Shown in pieces: positions 48,506-58,742 of a DNA stretch of 64,000 nt. The stretch spans positions 62,001 to 126,000 of the forward strand of contig NZ_JAGSOY010000002.1 of NCBI RefSeq assembly GCF_018837975.1, written 5' to 3'. How positions within the stretch are numbered: position 1 is the first letter of the stretch; every line of letters starts with the position of its first letter. The DNA is from Zooshikella harenae (GTDB lineage: Bacteria > Pseudomonadota > Gammaproteobacteria > Pseudomonadales > Zooshikellaceae). The position numbers and the translations under genes were made by a program. The notes under the pieces are model-generated. The model ran no database searches. It saw only the letters and a list, made by a program, of their open reading frames with translations, and was not told the origin of the DNA.

Positions 48506-50752
48506 ATGGTTAAGGTTAGAGAAGAACATCCAGTCCATTCTGATGGCACAGTTGATTTGGATGCATGGTTGCAACGTATTCAAGCAGAAGTCGCGACTGA
48601 TGATGATACGGCATTACGAAAAGCGTGCGAAATAAGTCAGCTTGCAGAAAGAGAGAGTCGAAACAGTCATCATAGCTGGGAAGGAACCAGTAGCTTTATT
48701 ACTGGCCTGGAAATGGCTGAAATTTTAGCGGGCTTGAAGCTGGACCAGGAAACATTGATTGCCGCGGTTTTGTATCGTGGGGTTAGAGAAGAAAAGTTAA
48801 CGTTGGAGTATGTAGAAAAAAAGTGTGGCTCTGGGGTTGCAAAACTTATTGAAGGTGTACTAGGCATGGCAGCCATTATGGCTGTTCAGCCTCGAAGTGG
48901 TGGTGCGGTTTTAGGTGATCGATTGGGCCAGCTTGAAAAGGTCCGAAAAATGCTGGTTTCAATCATTGATGATGTGCGTGTTGCACTGATAAAACTGGCT
49001 GAACGAACATGTGCAATTCGCGCCGTGAAACAGGCGAGTAAGGATAAAAAGCGTAAAGTTGCTCAAGAGGTTTTTAATATTTATGCCCCGCTTGCTCACC
49101 GGTTGGGTATTGGTTACATAAAATGGGAGCTGGAAGATTTATCATTTCGTTATCTGAAACCTCAAGACTATAAAAAAATAGCTCGGTTGTTGGATGAAAA
49201 GCGGATAGATCGAGAAAACTATATAAAAAATGTGGTGGGCCAGCTTCGAGCATCAATTGCCGAGATGAATATTAACGCAGAGGTTAATGGGCGGGCTAAG
49301 CATATTTATAGTATTTGGCGCAAGATGCGCCGGAAAGGAATCGATTTTAGAGATGTCTATGATGTTCGTGCTGTTCGTGTACTTGTCCCCCATGTGCGAG
49401 ATTGTTATGCGACGCTTGGTGTTGTTCACTCGCTTTGGCGACATATTCCCCGAGAGTTCGATGACTATATTGCAACGCCTAAAGAAAATGGTTATCGCTC
49501 ACTTCACACCGCAGTGATTGGTCCTGAAGGTAAAACCTTAGAAGTACAAATTCGTACTCATGATATGCATGAAGAGGCTGAGTTGGGCGTTTGCGCACAT
49601 TGGCGCTATAAAGGAACGGACTTAGGCTCAGGCCGCGATAGTTATGAAGAAAAGTTAGCTTGGCTACGACAAGTACTGGAATGGCAGGAAGAGCTGGGCG
49701 ATATCGAAGGCCTTCCCGATCAGTGGCAGGCCGCCGTTGAAGCAGACCGAATTTATCTGTTCACTAAAGATGGGCATGTGGTGGATTTGGCCGTTGGTGC
49801 AACCCCACTGGATTTTGCTTATCGTATTCATACTGAAGTAGGTCATACCTGTCGTGGAGCAAAGGTGGGTGGCAAGATCGTTCCCTTGACCCATAAGCTT
49901 AAGACCGGCGATCAAATTGAAATTATGACTACGCCAGGTTCTACACCCAGCCGTGACTGGTTAAACCCTAATCTGGGGTATCTCACTACATCACGTGCAC
50001 GTGCGAAAGTTATTCACTGGTTTAAGCAGCAGGATAAAGAACAAAATGAGCTGGCAGGACGACATCAGTTAGAAGCTGAGTTCAAGCGGTTAGCATTGCG
50101 CCAAATTAACTATGAAGAGCTTGCCCAACAGGTTAACTATAAAGCGGCACCTGATATGTTTGCAGCTGTCGGCGCAGGTGACTTAAAAGTTGCACATGTT
50201 ATTAATGCTGCACAACGTATTTTGGCACCTGATGAAGCTAAAGAGTTTATGTTCCTTACCCCAAGGCAGCCAACACCACAAAAAAGTCAGGATGCTGGTG
50301 TCGTTGTACAAGGGGTGGGTAATTTATTGACACATATGGCGGGTTGCTGCCACCCAGTACCTGGTGATGCCATCATTGGCTATATTACTTTTGGTCGAGG
50401 TGTAACCATTCACCGAATGGATTGTGCCAATGCAGTTCAGCTTCAGGAGCAAGAACCTGAACGTATGATTGAAGTAGACTGGGGGGGGACATATGAGGAA
50501 ACCTACCCTGTCGATGTTGCAGTTCTTGCTTATGATCGTCCTGGGTTATTGCGAGACATCACCGTAGTGCTCGCTAATGAGCGTGTAAATGTATTGGCAG
50601 TCAATACTCAGTCAAATAAACACGATAATTTAGCACGTATGCAACTCACTATCGAAGTGCCTAGTTTACAGATGCTTGGGCGTGTGCTTACACGTATTAA
50701 TCAGTTACCTAATGTAATTGAAGCCAATCGGCATCGACTTAAGAATCACTAG
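48506..50752 (+). CDS. relA: GTP pyrophosphokinase RelA
   Basis: Ribosome-associated (p)ppGpp synthetase of the stringent response. The N-terminal hydrolase-like domain lacks the His-Asp dyad (ILAGLKLDQETLIAAVLYRGVREEK), so it should be synthetase-only, unlike SpoT. The synthetase domain is seen in VYDVRAVRVLVPHVRDCYATLGVVH and the acidic HIPREFDDYIATPKENGYRSLH motif of RelA-type enzymes. The TGS domain (YLFTKDGHVVDLAVGATPLDFAY), the zinc-finger-like GCCHPVPGD and a C-terminal ACT domain (about 670-745) follow. Length is 748 aa (E. coli 744). Confidence 0.97.
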   Translation: MVKVREEHPVHSDGTVDLDAWLQRIQAEVATDDDTALRKACEISQLAERESRNSHHSWEGTSSFITGLEMAEILAGLKLDQETLIAAVLYRGVREEKLTLEYVEKKCGSGVAKLIEGVLGMAAIMAVQPRSGGAVLGDRLGQLEKVRKMLVSIIDDVRVALIKLAERTCAIRAVKQASKDKKRKVAQEVFNIYAPLAHRLGIGYIKWELEDLSFRYLKPQDYKKIARLLDEKRIDRENYIKNVVGQLRASIAEMNINAEVNGRAKHIYSIWRKMRRKGIDFRDVYDVRAVRVLVPHVRDCYATLGVVHSLWRHIPREFDDYIATPKENGYRSLHTAVIGPEGKTLEVQIRTHDMHEEAELGVCAHWRYKGTDLGSGRDSYEEKLAWLRQVLEWQEELGDIEGLPDQWQAAVEADRIYLFTKDGHVVDLAVGATPLDFAYRIHTEVGHTCRGAKVGGKIVPLTHKLKTGDQIEIMTTPGSTPSRDWLNPNLGYLTTSRARAKVIHWFKQQDKEQNELAGRHQLEAEFKRLALRQINYEELAQQVNYKAAPDMFAAVGAGDLKVAHVINAAQRILAPDEAKEFMFLTPRQPTPQKSQDAGVVVQGVGNLLTHMAGCCHPVPGDAIIGYITFGRGVTIHRMDCANAVQLQEQEPERMIEVDWGGTYEETYPVDVAVLAYDRPGLLRDITVVLANERVNVLAVNTQSNKHDNLARMQLTIEVPSLQMLGRVLTRINQLPNVIEANRHRLKNH

Positions 50753-50839
50753 TAGTAAATGCAAATTAGTACAGTACCGTACTGGTAAGCTTAAACAGTA
50801 AGTGTACTTTAGGCTGTATTTTTAGGAGACCTGTCAAGT

Positions 50840-51658
50840 ATGTCGCATTACACGATGGATGATTTATTGTATTTGATGGCACGATTACGTGATCCTGCGA
50901 CAGGTTGTCCTTGGGATATTAAACAAACGTTTTCGACAATTGTTAATTATACGATAGAAGAAGCTTATGAAGTGGCGGATGCCATTGAGCATGATGATTT
51001 TCAACACCTTTGTGATGAGCTTGGAGACTTACTCTTTCAAGTGATTTTTTATGCACAAATGGGGGCTGAGAAAGATTATTTTGATTTTGACAATATTGTA
51101 CATCAGCTAGTCACTAAATTAATACGCCGTCATCCTCATGTTTTTCCTGATGGTGAACTCAAGGCAAACCAGAATGAAGCTGAGCGAGCGAGTGTCACTG
51201 ATTTAGATGTTAAAGCAAGTTGGGAACACATTAAAAAACAGGAACGCCTTAAAAAGAATAAGAGTCAGGTACTGGCTGATATTCCGTTAAGCTTACCTGC
51301 CTTAAAACGAGCGCATAAATTACAGTATCGGGCTGCACAAGTTGGGTTTGATTGGTCTGATTATAAACCTGTACTTGATAAAATCAGAGAAGAACTTATT
51401 GAAGTTGAGTTGGCCATAGAAACAGGCAAAGAAGAACATATTCAAGATGAAATTGGCGATCTTATTTTTTGTTGCGTTAATTTAGCAAGGCACTTACAGG
51501 TTGATGCAGAACAGGCGGTACGTCAGTGTAATGCAAAATTTACACGGCGCTTTAATTATATTGAAGCGCAGCTTGCAGCTAATGAGCAAGACTGTAAAAG
51601 CAGTTCACTTGCAGAAATGGACTACTTATGGAGACAAGCGAAAGAAAAAGGTTTGTAA
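50840..51658 (+). CDS. mazG: Nucleoside triphosphate pyrophosphohydrolase MazG
   Basis: Hydrolyses (d)NTPs to monophosphates and lowers (p)ppGpp effects in E. coli. Two tandem MazG repeats are visible: the first with CPWDIKQTFSTI, NYTIEEAYEVADAIE and ELGDLLFQVIFYA, the second with KIREELIEVELAIE and EIGDLIFCCVNLARHL, each holding the EExxE plus ExxD metal motifs. Length is 272 aa (E. coli 263). relA-mazG adjacency is usual in gammaproteobacteria. A strong terminator follows. Confidence 0.96.
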   Translation: MSHYTMDDLLYLMARLRDPATGCPWDIKQTFSTIVNYTIEEAYEVADAIEHDDFQHLCDELGDLLFQVIFYAQMGAEKDYFDFDNIVHQLVTKLIRRHPHVFPDGELKANQNEAERASVTDLDVKASWEHIKKQERLKKNKSQVLADIPLSLPALKRAHKLQYRAAQVGFDWSDYKPVLDKIREELIEVELAIETGKEEHIQDEIGDLIFCCVNLARHLQVDAEQAVRQCNAKFTRRFNYIEAQLAANEQDCKSSSLAEMDYLWRQAKEKGL

Positions 51659-51724
51659 AGGCCTTGACTGTCTAATTTAAAAAGTTTCTCTATAAAATGG
51701 CTAAGCGTAAGTTAATGGCATTTT

Positions 51725-51758
51725 GCCAGCCACCTTCACAGGAAAGTGGCTGGCTTTT
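51725..51758 (+). terminator. mazG: Intrinsic terminator after mazG
   Basis: Perfect 9-bp stem GCCAGCCAC (51725-51733) / GTGGCTGGC (51746-51754) with a 12-base loop, then TTTT. It separates mazG from the convergent small gene. Confidence 0.85.
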
Positions 51759-51805
51759 ACTCATTCGATTATGATTAAACTGGATTATTTTACAAAAACG
51801 TTTAC

Positions 51806-52147
51806 CTAATGGGTATCAGGTAAACTTTCTTTAAATGTCTTTAAATGCTTTTTGGATAATTCAAGGTACTTTGGGGTTGGACCAATATCTTCGTAAAGAG
51901 GGTTACCTTCTTCATCTTCAGCAACAACAAGTTGGCCTTCCTGATAGGGGAAAGAGCGTTCTAATTCATCCAGAGCTGCATGTAGTAAGTCACGAATAAT
52001 TTCTTCTATGTGGCGGCGTGGGTACATTTCACTAAGCGCGGCAAGACGAGCGGCATCTTCCAAAGGGAGCTTGATACAGAATGAATCCTGAGTAACCGCT
52101 CCTCGCGCAGAGTTTTCCCATTCATTAATTAAATCTTTAATACTCAT
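51806..52147 (-). CDS. Small conserved protein, ribbon-helix-helix-like, function unknown
   Basis: A 113 aa acidic protein from ATG 52147 (MSIKDLINEWE); a GTG at 52159 would add four residues. The segment CIKLPLEDAARLAALSEMYPRRHIEEIIRDLLHAALDELERSFPYQEG resembles proteins in pseudomonads annotated, on weak grounds, as pilin-assembly or pilus-tip related. The strand-helix-helix pattern is also compatible with a ribbon-helix-helix DNA-binding fold. The C-terminus (EEGNPLYEDIGPTPKYLELSKKHL) is distinctive. It is a single gene convergent with mazG. No function is claimed. Confidence 0.72.
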   Translation of the reverse strand: MSIKDLINEWENSARGAVTQDSFCIKLPLEDAARLAALSEMYPRRHIEEIIRDLLHAALDELERSFPYQEGQLVVAEDEEGNPLYEDIGPTPKYLELSKKHLKTFKESLPDTH

Positions 52148-52888
52148 TGTATGGTTCACTTTAATCGTATGGGCACTATCTAAAAATACGCCTTTTCACC
52201 TTTACAAGGTAAATGTAGCACGCTGGCTTTTATGTATCCTTTATACATCATTCCATATGGTGCTGATTTATATTAACAAAAAGAGCTATTTATAGAGGTG
52301 CCTCTAATTTGTATGTTTTGGACGTTTTTTATCGATACTATCCTTTATGTTTATCTTAACTAAACGAAAGTTAAAATTAAAATGTTTCTGCTCGAAAGAA
52401 GGACTTTATTAGACTTTACCTTTTGCTCTGTAGAGCAATTCGTTGATTTTTTTTAGTCTAGCGTTTCTTTATAGAGACAACAAAGTGATTATTGAAGTAA
52501 TAGCGTTAAATAAGTGGCGAAGACTCTTATTGGTGTGTACTTGGCAAGTAATATAACCTTTACCTCCTGAAATTGAGTACATGATACGGTTATGACGTAA
52601 CCGCTTATTTATTGTTTCACGCAAGATTAAAGCTAACTTACATTAAATTTGTCATAGAATTTATGCTGGTTATAACCTGCCTAAGGCAATATTCACGTTG
52701 TATCTCCAGCATTGTTTGGTCTGTGGGGGGGCTATCTTTAGTACACAGATTCCTTTAGGCTATGTAAGTTATCCATATTCTTGGGTACGCGCCCTTCACT
52801 ATGGGGAGTGTCTGTAATTTTTGTCTGTTTTTAGTCACCTGGTTTGTTTTTGGGTAAGCCAGATTGCTGTTTATTTGGGGGAAGGTTA
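52148..52888. other. Long intergenic region upstream of ppc
   Basis: About 740 AT-rich bases with no supported gene. Visible elements: a hairpin TTGCTC (52433-52438) / GAGCAA (52443-52448) with a T run 10 bases later (52455-52462), which could end a short plus-strand transcript; a palindrome CGGTTA (52587-52592) / TAACCG (52598-52603); and the ppc ribosome binding site GGGGGAAGG just before the ATG. The length is unusual for this compact chromosome stretch, and an unrecognised small RNA is possible. Confidence 0.4.
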
Positions 52889-55522
52889 ATGCCCGATACA
52901 CATGCTGCGCTACGTAATAATGTACATCTTCTTGGTGAGTTATTAGGTAATACCATCAAGGAGCATTTGGGGGAGCAGTTTTTAGATAAAATTGAGTTGA
53001 TCCGGCAGCTCGCAAAAGCAAGCAGAGCAGGAAGTAAGGCGGGTCTGGAAGCGCTATTAACTGAGCTTAAAGGATTAACAGATGATGAGTTGCTGCCTGT
53101 AACACGTGCTTTCAACCAGTTTTTGAATCTAGCGAATATTGCAGAACAATACCACACTATTTCCAAGCATTCGCAGCAGTGTCCACTTGAGTTAAACCCT
53201 ATAGCTGAATTACTCGATCAGCTGCTTGCACGTCAGTTTAGTGCCGACACAATTATCGAAAATCTATCAAAACTTAAAATTGAGTTGGTATTAACAGCCC
53301 ATCCTACAGAAGTAACTCGTCGTACACTGATTAAAAAGTACGAGGAAATTGCTAACTGTTTGTATGTTAAAGACCATCACTATTTGTCAGGTGCTGAAGA
53401 AGAGCAACTGATTCATCGTTTACAGCAGTTAGTCAGTCAGGCTTGGCATACGAATGAAATACGTGAGGAGCGACCAACTCCTGTCGATGAAGCCAGATGG
53501 GGATTTGCAACAATAGAGTACTCACTTTGGCATGCTGTCCCACGGTTTTTACGCCAACTGAATCAGCAGTTAAAACAGCGTATTAATCGAGAATTACCCT
53601 TGGATATTTCACCTATTCGTTTTGCATCATGGATGGGTGGGGATCGTGATGGTAACCCCAATGTGACTGCTGCAATTACCCATCAGGTTTTAATGTTAAG
53701 TCGCTGGATGGCTGCAGACTTATATTTGAGAGATATGGATACCCTTATTGGTGAGCTGTCAATGAATGAGTGTAATCAACATTTATTGATGGAGGTCGGT
53801 AATCAAAGTGAGCCTTACCGTGCATTACTTAAGCGGCTTCAGACCCGTTTACGGGTGACGCGTGATTGGGCTGAAAGTGCTGCACGTAACGATATTGAGC
53901 CTACAGCTGATGTATTACTTTATAAAGAGGATTTATTAGCGCCATTAAAGCTGTGCTATCAGTCGCTGCAGGATTGTGGGATGCATGTTATTGCGAATGG
54001 GCCATTATTGGATACTTTATACCGTGCCCACTGCTTTGGCTTGAACTTGATTAAGTTGGATATACGACAAGACAGTAGTCGTCACAGCGATGTGATTGCA
54101 GAACTCACAAACTATCTAGAGTTAGGTGATTATACCGCCTGGACGGAGGAGCAAAAACAAGCCTTTTTGTTAAAGGAACTCGCCAGCAAGCGTCCTTTAT
54201 TACCTTGTCAGTGGCAGCCTTCAGCGGATGTTAAAGAAATTATAGACACCTGTCGTGTTCTGAGCCGTCATGAGCCTCATGCCATTGGTAGCTACATTAT
54301 TTCCATGGCTAAACAGCCATCCGATGTGTTAGCCGTTATTTTGTTATTGAAAGAATGTGGTGTTCAACACCGAGTACCGGTTGTTCCTTTGTTTGAAACA
54401 CTGAATGACTTGGCAAATGCTGATGAAGTTATCAAGAATCTCTTAGGGGTGAGTTGGTACCGTGATTATATCCAAGGTAGTCAAGAGGTGATGATTGGCT
54501 ACTCAGATTCTGCTAAAGATGCAGGTATGCTGATGGCTTCATGGGCGCAATATCAAGCTCAAGAGAAGTTAGTTGATATTTGTAAGAGGGCAGGGGTGAA
54601 GTTGACCTTGTTCCATGGTCGGGGAGGAAGTATTGGTCGTGGGGGGGGGCCTGCTCATGCGGCTATTTTATCGCAGCCTCCTGGTTCTATTGGTGAAAGG
54701 ATGCGGATCACAGAACAGGGTGAGATGATCCGCTTCAAGTTTGGCTTACCTAATGTTGCAGTTAGAAGTCTGGCGTTGTATACCAATGCTGCTTTGGAGG
54801 CTAAGCTGATACCACCTCCTGTGCCAAAAGATAGTTGGCGAAAAATGATGGATGGCTTAACAGAGACATCATTAGATGCATATAGTGCTGTCGTTAAGGA
54901 GAACACTGATTTTGTTGCCTATTTCCGTGCTGCAACACCAGAGCAAGAACTTGCCAAGCTCCCTCTGGGTAGTCGACCTGCAAAGCGAAGATCATCAGGT
55001 GGTTTGGAAAGCTTACGGGCTATTCCCTGGATATTTGCCTGGACACAAAACCGTTTGATGCTACCGTCATGGCTGGGTAGTGGTGAGGCGTTACAGCAGG
55101 CACTTGATAATAAGCAAGAACCATTAATACGAGAGATGATGTCTGAATGGCCATTTTTTAGAGCCAGAGTCAATATGTTAGAAATGGTCCTTGCAAAAGC
55201 TGACTTATCATTAGCTGCTTATTATGAGCAACGACTTGTCCCTGAATCTCTGCAGCCATTAGGCGAAGAACTACGCTACCGTTTAGCAAGTACTGTAGAA
55301 GTTGTACGTTACCTGAAGAACGTACATGACTTATTAAGTGATGAGCCTTGGATTCAACAGTCTATTGCTTTGCGAAATCCCTATACTGATCCACTTAATG
55401 TATTACAGGCAGAGCTACTGTTTCGTTTACGTCATGAAACAGAAAATATTAAGCCTTTTGTCCCTCAGGCATTAATGGTGACTATTGCGGGGATTGCTGC
55501 AGGTATGAGGAATACTGGTTAA
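52889..55522 (+). CDS. ppc: Phosphoenolpyruvate carboxylase
   Basis: Adds bicarbonate to phosphoenolpyruvate, making oxaloacetate to refill the citric acid cycle. Catalytic His138 lies in VLTAHPTEVTRRT, at the E. coli position. The phosphate-binding loops MGGDRDGNPNVT and GRGGSIGRGGGPAH and the YSDSAKDAGMLMA segment are intact, and the C-terminus ends in the conserved GIAAGMRNTG. ATG 52889 (877 aa) has GGAAGG just upstream and gives the Pseudomonas-like start MPDTHAALRNNVHLLGE; a longer in-frame start at 52844 is not supported. adk lies downstream, as in Pseudomonas. Confidence 0.96.
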   Translation: MPDTHAALRNNVHLLGELLGNTIKEHLGEQFLDKIELIRQLAKASRAGSKAGLEALLTELKGLTDDELLPVTRAFNQFLNLANIAEQYHTISKHSQQCPLELNPIAELLDQLLARQFSADTIIENLSKLKIELVLTAHPTEVTRRTLIKKYEEIANCLYVKDHHYLSGAEEEQLIHRLQQLVSQAWHTNEIREERPTPVDEARWGFATIEYSLWHAVPRFLRQLNQQLKQRINRELPLDISPIRFASWMGGDRDGNPNVTAAITHQVLMLSRWMAADLYLRDMDTLIGELSMNECNQHLLMEVGNQSEPYRALLKRLQTRLRVTRDWAESAARNDIEPTADVLLYKEDLLAPLKLCYQSLQDCGMHVIANGPLLDTLYRAHCFGLNLIKLDIRQDSSRHSDVIAELTNYLELGDYTAWTEEQKQAFLLKELASKRPLLPCQWQPSADVKEIIDTCRVLSRHEPHAIGSYIISMAKQPSDVLAVILLLKECGVQHRVPVVPLFETLNDLANADEVIKNLLGVSWYRDYIQGSQEVMIGYSDSAKDAGMLMASWAQYQAQEKLVDICKRAGVKLTLFHGRGGSIGRGGGPAHAAILSQPPGSIGERMRITEQGEMIRFKFGLPNVAVRSLALYTNAALEAKLIPPPVPKDSWRKMMDGLTETSLDAYSAVVKENTDFVAYFRAATPEQELAKLPLGSRPAKRRSSGGLESLRAIPWIFAWTQNRLMLPSWLGSGEALQQALDNKQEPLIREMMSEWPFFRARVNMLEMVLAKADLSLAAYYEQRLVPESLQPLGEELRYRLASTVEVVRYLKNVHDLLSDEPWIQQSIALRNPYTDPLNVLQAELLFRLRHETENIKPFVPQALMVTIAGIAAGMRNTG

Positions 55523-55537
55523 TAGCAATCAATCTGT

Positions 55538-55557
55538 CTGCTGCAAGGAGGCAGCAG
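55538..55557 (+). other. Hairpin after ppc
   Basis: Perfect 7-bp stem CTGCTGC (55538-55544) / GCAGCAG (55551-55557) whose loop reads AAGGAG. No T run follows at once, so it is a weak terminator candidate. Confidence 0.45.
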
Positions 55558-55785
55558 GTGGGCTTATAAATTGCTTTAATTTTGTGTTTTACCTCGGCTA
55601 AATATGAAAAATGATCCCTCTGTATTTAATAAAAAGTAATAAATTCTGCAAACTAATCAGTTTTAACTAACTATAATAAACTGTAATGGAGACAACTATA
55701 ACCACCACTATAGGTTATAGTAATAAGTTGATTCAGTTTGAGTTTATAAAATTGAAAAATAGGGTCAAAGGATTTGGCTACGTTA

Positions 55786-57222
55786 ATGTCTAATAAGTAT
55801 GTATATGGCTTAGGCCAGGGGGAAACTGGGATGCATATTGCGACCCGGATTAAACGCTATCTAGCCGCCAAGGGCGTTCCCTATGCGTTGTATCAATTAA
55901 ATTGTGGTGTATCACTTTCTCAAGCGGTCTCACAAATAGGCATTGATCCTTCTCAGGTTGCAGTACCTGTTCTTATTTCTCGTAGACAAGGGCAATGGAT
56001 GATTGTGACCAGTGTTGACCGTGTATTGTCATGCGGTCAATTGTCACAAGTGTTGCAGGAACCAGTCCGTTTGGTTCCTCATCATGAAGTTGATAAACTT
56101 TTTTCTGACTGTGCACCTGGCATTAAACCGGCCTTGGCAGTGCCTTATCAATTGCCTTGTTTGCTGGATAAATCGTTGATAAACAAAAATAAAGTGTATT
56201 TCGTTTCTGGTTGTCCATCGATACTTGTTGGGGTGGATAGTGATGAGTATTTGTTTCTTCATCCACATGCGCAACTTTTTGAGTGGCCAAGGCTTGAGCA
56301 GCAACCAACGACTGCAGATAATAGTGAGCTCATTATTTTTCCAGGTATAACACCTATAAACGAGCATGATCAACTTGATCAGATCATGCCCTTATCTACT
56401 ATACCTGAGACATCGCCAATAGCAGATACATTGCTTAAAAATCCAGAGTTAAGAGAAGATGAAGTTTCTCTGCTCTCATTTCTTGATGAGCATGGGTTGA
56501 TAAGCCGTCAGCTCTGTAAGGTAGGGGCTGCTATTAGCCACAAGGGATGCAATAGTTCACGGGAAGTCATAGAACAACTTGGAGGTTGTAAGACCTACGA
56601 CTTAGCACTGGTCAGTGCTATTATCTTATCCTTTCGTGTACCGTTGCGTGGGCCGTTAGGCCTTAACAGTGTATGGCAGCATGCGTTGTATAGTAGTATT
56701 CTCGCGGAGTCACTGCTGTCTTATGTACCGAAGCATTATCAAAAAGAACTCACGAACCTTCAATTAACTTGCTTATTACAGCATGTTGGGGTTTTGTTGT
56801 TGGGGCATATTTTTAGACCTGAGTTTGTGATGCTCAATAAGTGGGTTACCTGTCAGCCTCATATATGTTTGAGTGACTTTGAGCAGCGCTTAGTTGGATT
56901 GGGACAGGCGCGAGAGATAATCCGTTTTGGCTATGCACAGCTTGGTGGATGGTTGCTAAAGCGCTGGCAGTTCAGTCACTCTGTGATACAAGGTGTAAGC
57001 CAACAACTTCAGCTGCATTCAGATATTCCCCTGGTGCATATGTTACAGGTGGTAAACTATATGCTGACTTGTCACCGAGTCAGTTATGCAACGCTTTCAG
57101 GTTATCCAGAACACGCCTTTAGCTGCTTGGAGTTATCTTTGGATTTAGTTGACCAACATTTTACTCAAGTAGCCAAAGATTATCCTAGGACGGATCAACT
57201 TGCGTTCACACAAGCAGCTTAA
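55786..57222 (+). CDS. YbaK-like deacylase domain fused to an HDOD domain
   Basis: Two-domain protein of 478 aa. The N-terminal part (about 10-140) resembles YbaK/ProX aminoacyl-tRNA deacylase domains (IKRYLAAKGVPYALYQL, LSQAVSQIGIDPSQVAVPVLI). Where active YbaK proteins carry a catalytic lysine, this one reads VAVPVLI, so deacylase activity may be lost. The C-terminal part (about 220-440) is an HDOD domain (WQHALYSSILAESLLSYV, LLQHVGVLLLGHIF). The same fusion exists in pseudomonads. ATG 55786 is 13 bases from AAAGGA, rather far; an in-frame TTG at 55774 is too close to it, so the start is uncertain. Role unknown, probably signalling. Confidence 0.78.
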   Translation: MSNKYVYGLGQGETGMHIATRIKRYLAAKGVPYALYQLNCGVSLSQAVSQIGIDPSQVAVPVLISRRQGQWMIVTSVDRVLSCGQLSQVLQEPVRLVPHHEVDKLFSDCAPGIKPALAVPYQLPCLLDKSLINKNKVYFVSGCPSILVGVDSDEYLFLHPHAQLFEWPRLEQQPTTADNSELIIFPGITPINEHDQLDQIMPLSTIPETSPIADTLLKNPELREDEVSLLSFLDEHGLISRQLCKVGAAISHKGCNSSREVIEQLGGCKTYDLALVSAIILSFRVPLRGPLGLNSVWQHALYSSILAESLLSYVPKHYQKELTNLQLTCLLQHVGVLLLGHIFRPEFVMLNKWVTCQPHICLSDFEQRLVGLGQAREIIRFGYAQLGGWLLKRWQFSHSVIQGVSQQLQLHSDIPLVHMLQVVNYMLTCHRVSYATLSGYPEHAFSCLELSLDLVDQHFTQVAKDYPRTDQLAFTQAA

Positions 57223-57315
57223 CTTGGTTGTGCTACCCTTATACACCACAAATGCTTAACTTGAGCATCATTAACGACCTGTGTATCTTACCTGCTACTT
57301 TTGATTGATCTTGCT

Positions 57316-57356
57316 TGTTGCAAAACTGAAATAATGACTAGAAACATTTTGCAACA
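57316..57356. promoter_or_regulatory. Inverted repeat upstream of adk
   Basis: TGTTGCAAAA (57316-57325) pairs perfectly with TTTTGCAACA (57347-57356) across a 21-base spacer. A -10-like TATAGA preceded by TG lies 12 bases further on (57368-57373), about 55 bases before the adk ATG. The repeat is either an operator or a leader/terminator stem. Confidence 0.4.
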
Positions 57357-57403
57357 GCTTCATTTGTTATAGAATCGGCGATTTTTTAGCATATACAGCC
57401 TAA

Positions 57404-58087
<684 letters not shown>

Positions 58088-58104
58088 AAGGCTGTCAGTC
58101 GATA

Positions 58105-58118
58105 GGGGGATTTCCCCC
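58105..58118 (+). other. Hairpin after adk
   Basis: GGGGG (58105-58109) with CCCCC (58114-58118) around ATTT, with extra Cs to 58122. It lies 18 bases after the adk stop. No T run, so it is only a possible transcript end. Confidence 0.45.
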
Positions 58119-58259
58119 CCCCTCAACTTTCCTATCTATCATTGCTTATCTATACGTTGTTCAAAAAGCAGGGTCGCCTTTATTCTTGAAATATGAATAA
58201 TGTTCTTCTTGTAGTTTTTTTAAAACAGTTATCTTATTCCTACAGAATCTTGAATGTAT

Positions 58260-58322
58260 TTTACAAAATAATACTTTTGTATAATGTGTCTATAATAAAG
58301 GCTATTTTTGGTGTTTGCCTTT
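58260..58322 (+). promoter_or_regulatory. Promoter-like block with inverted repeat inside the ORF-poor region
   Basis: TACAAAA (58262-58268) / TTTTGTA (58275-58281) form a perfect 7-bp inverted repeat overlapping TATAAT (58280-58285). A second TATAAT follows at 58291-58296, and AAAGGC (58297-58302) / GCCTTT (58317-58322) can form a hairpin right after it. A well-spaced -35 box is lacking (TTTACA is 14 bases from the first TATAAT). It may start an unannotated transcript. Confidence 0.3.
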
Positions 58323-58742
58323 GTGATCATGCTTTATACTGATGTGTTTTTGCTAGCGCTAGACAACGCTCAAGTTAAGTGTTTTTATTTATACTTGGTC
58401 TTTATGGCTAGTAGAAATATAGCCAATACAGGTTTTTAATGGTCCTCATTTCAGCCACTTGCTTATTGTATAAGCTTCTTCAATTCATAATTTGATGCTG
58501 CTTAAATCATTCGTTACGGACATATGTTGTCTTATTTCTTTTAAAGTTGTGCTTTTTGTTTGCATAACATGAAAAAGGATTGTTTGACAGTTAAAACAAA
58601 ATGAGTCCATGATGGGATAGTAATGTAAATCAGCCTATTAGCGACAAAGATGGTTGGAATTTTTTGAGTTGAATATAAGAGCGTTGAACCTATTTCTTCT
58701 GAAGTAAAGTCATTATATATACCCACAGTGAAGGATTATTAG

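Noticed and set aside
58541-58726. 61-codon minus-strand frame in the ORF-poor region
   Set aside because: No convincing ribosome binding site and no family resemblance; length is within chance for AT-rich DNA.
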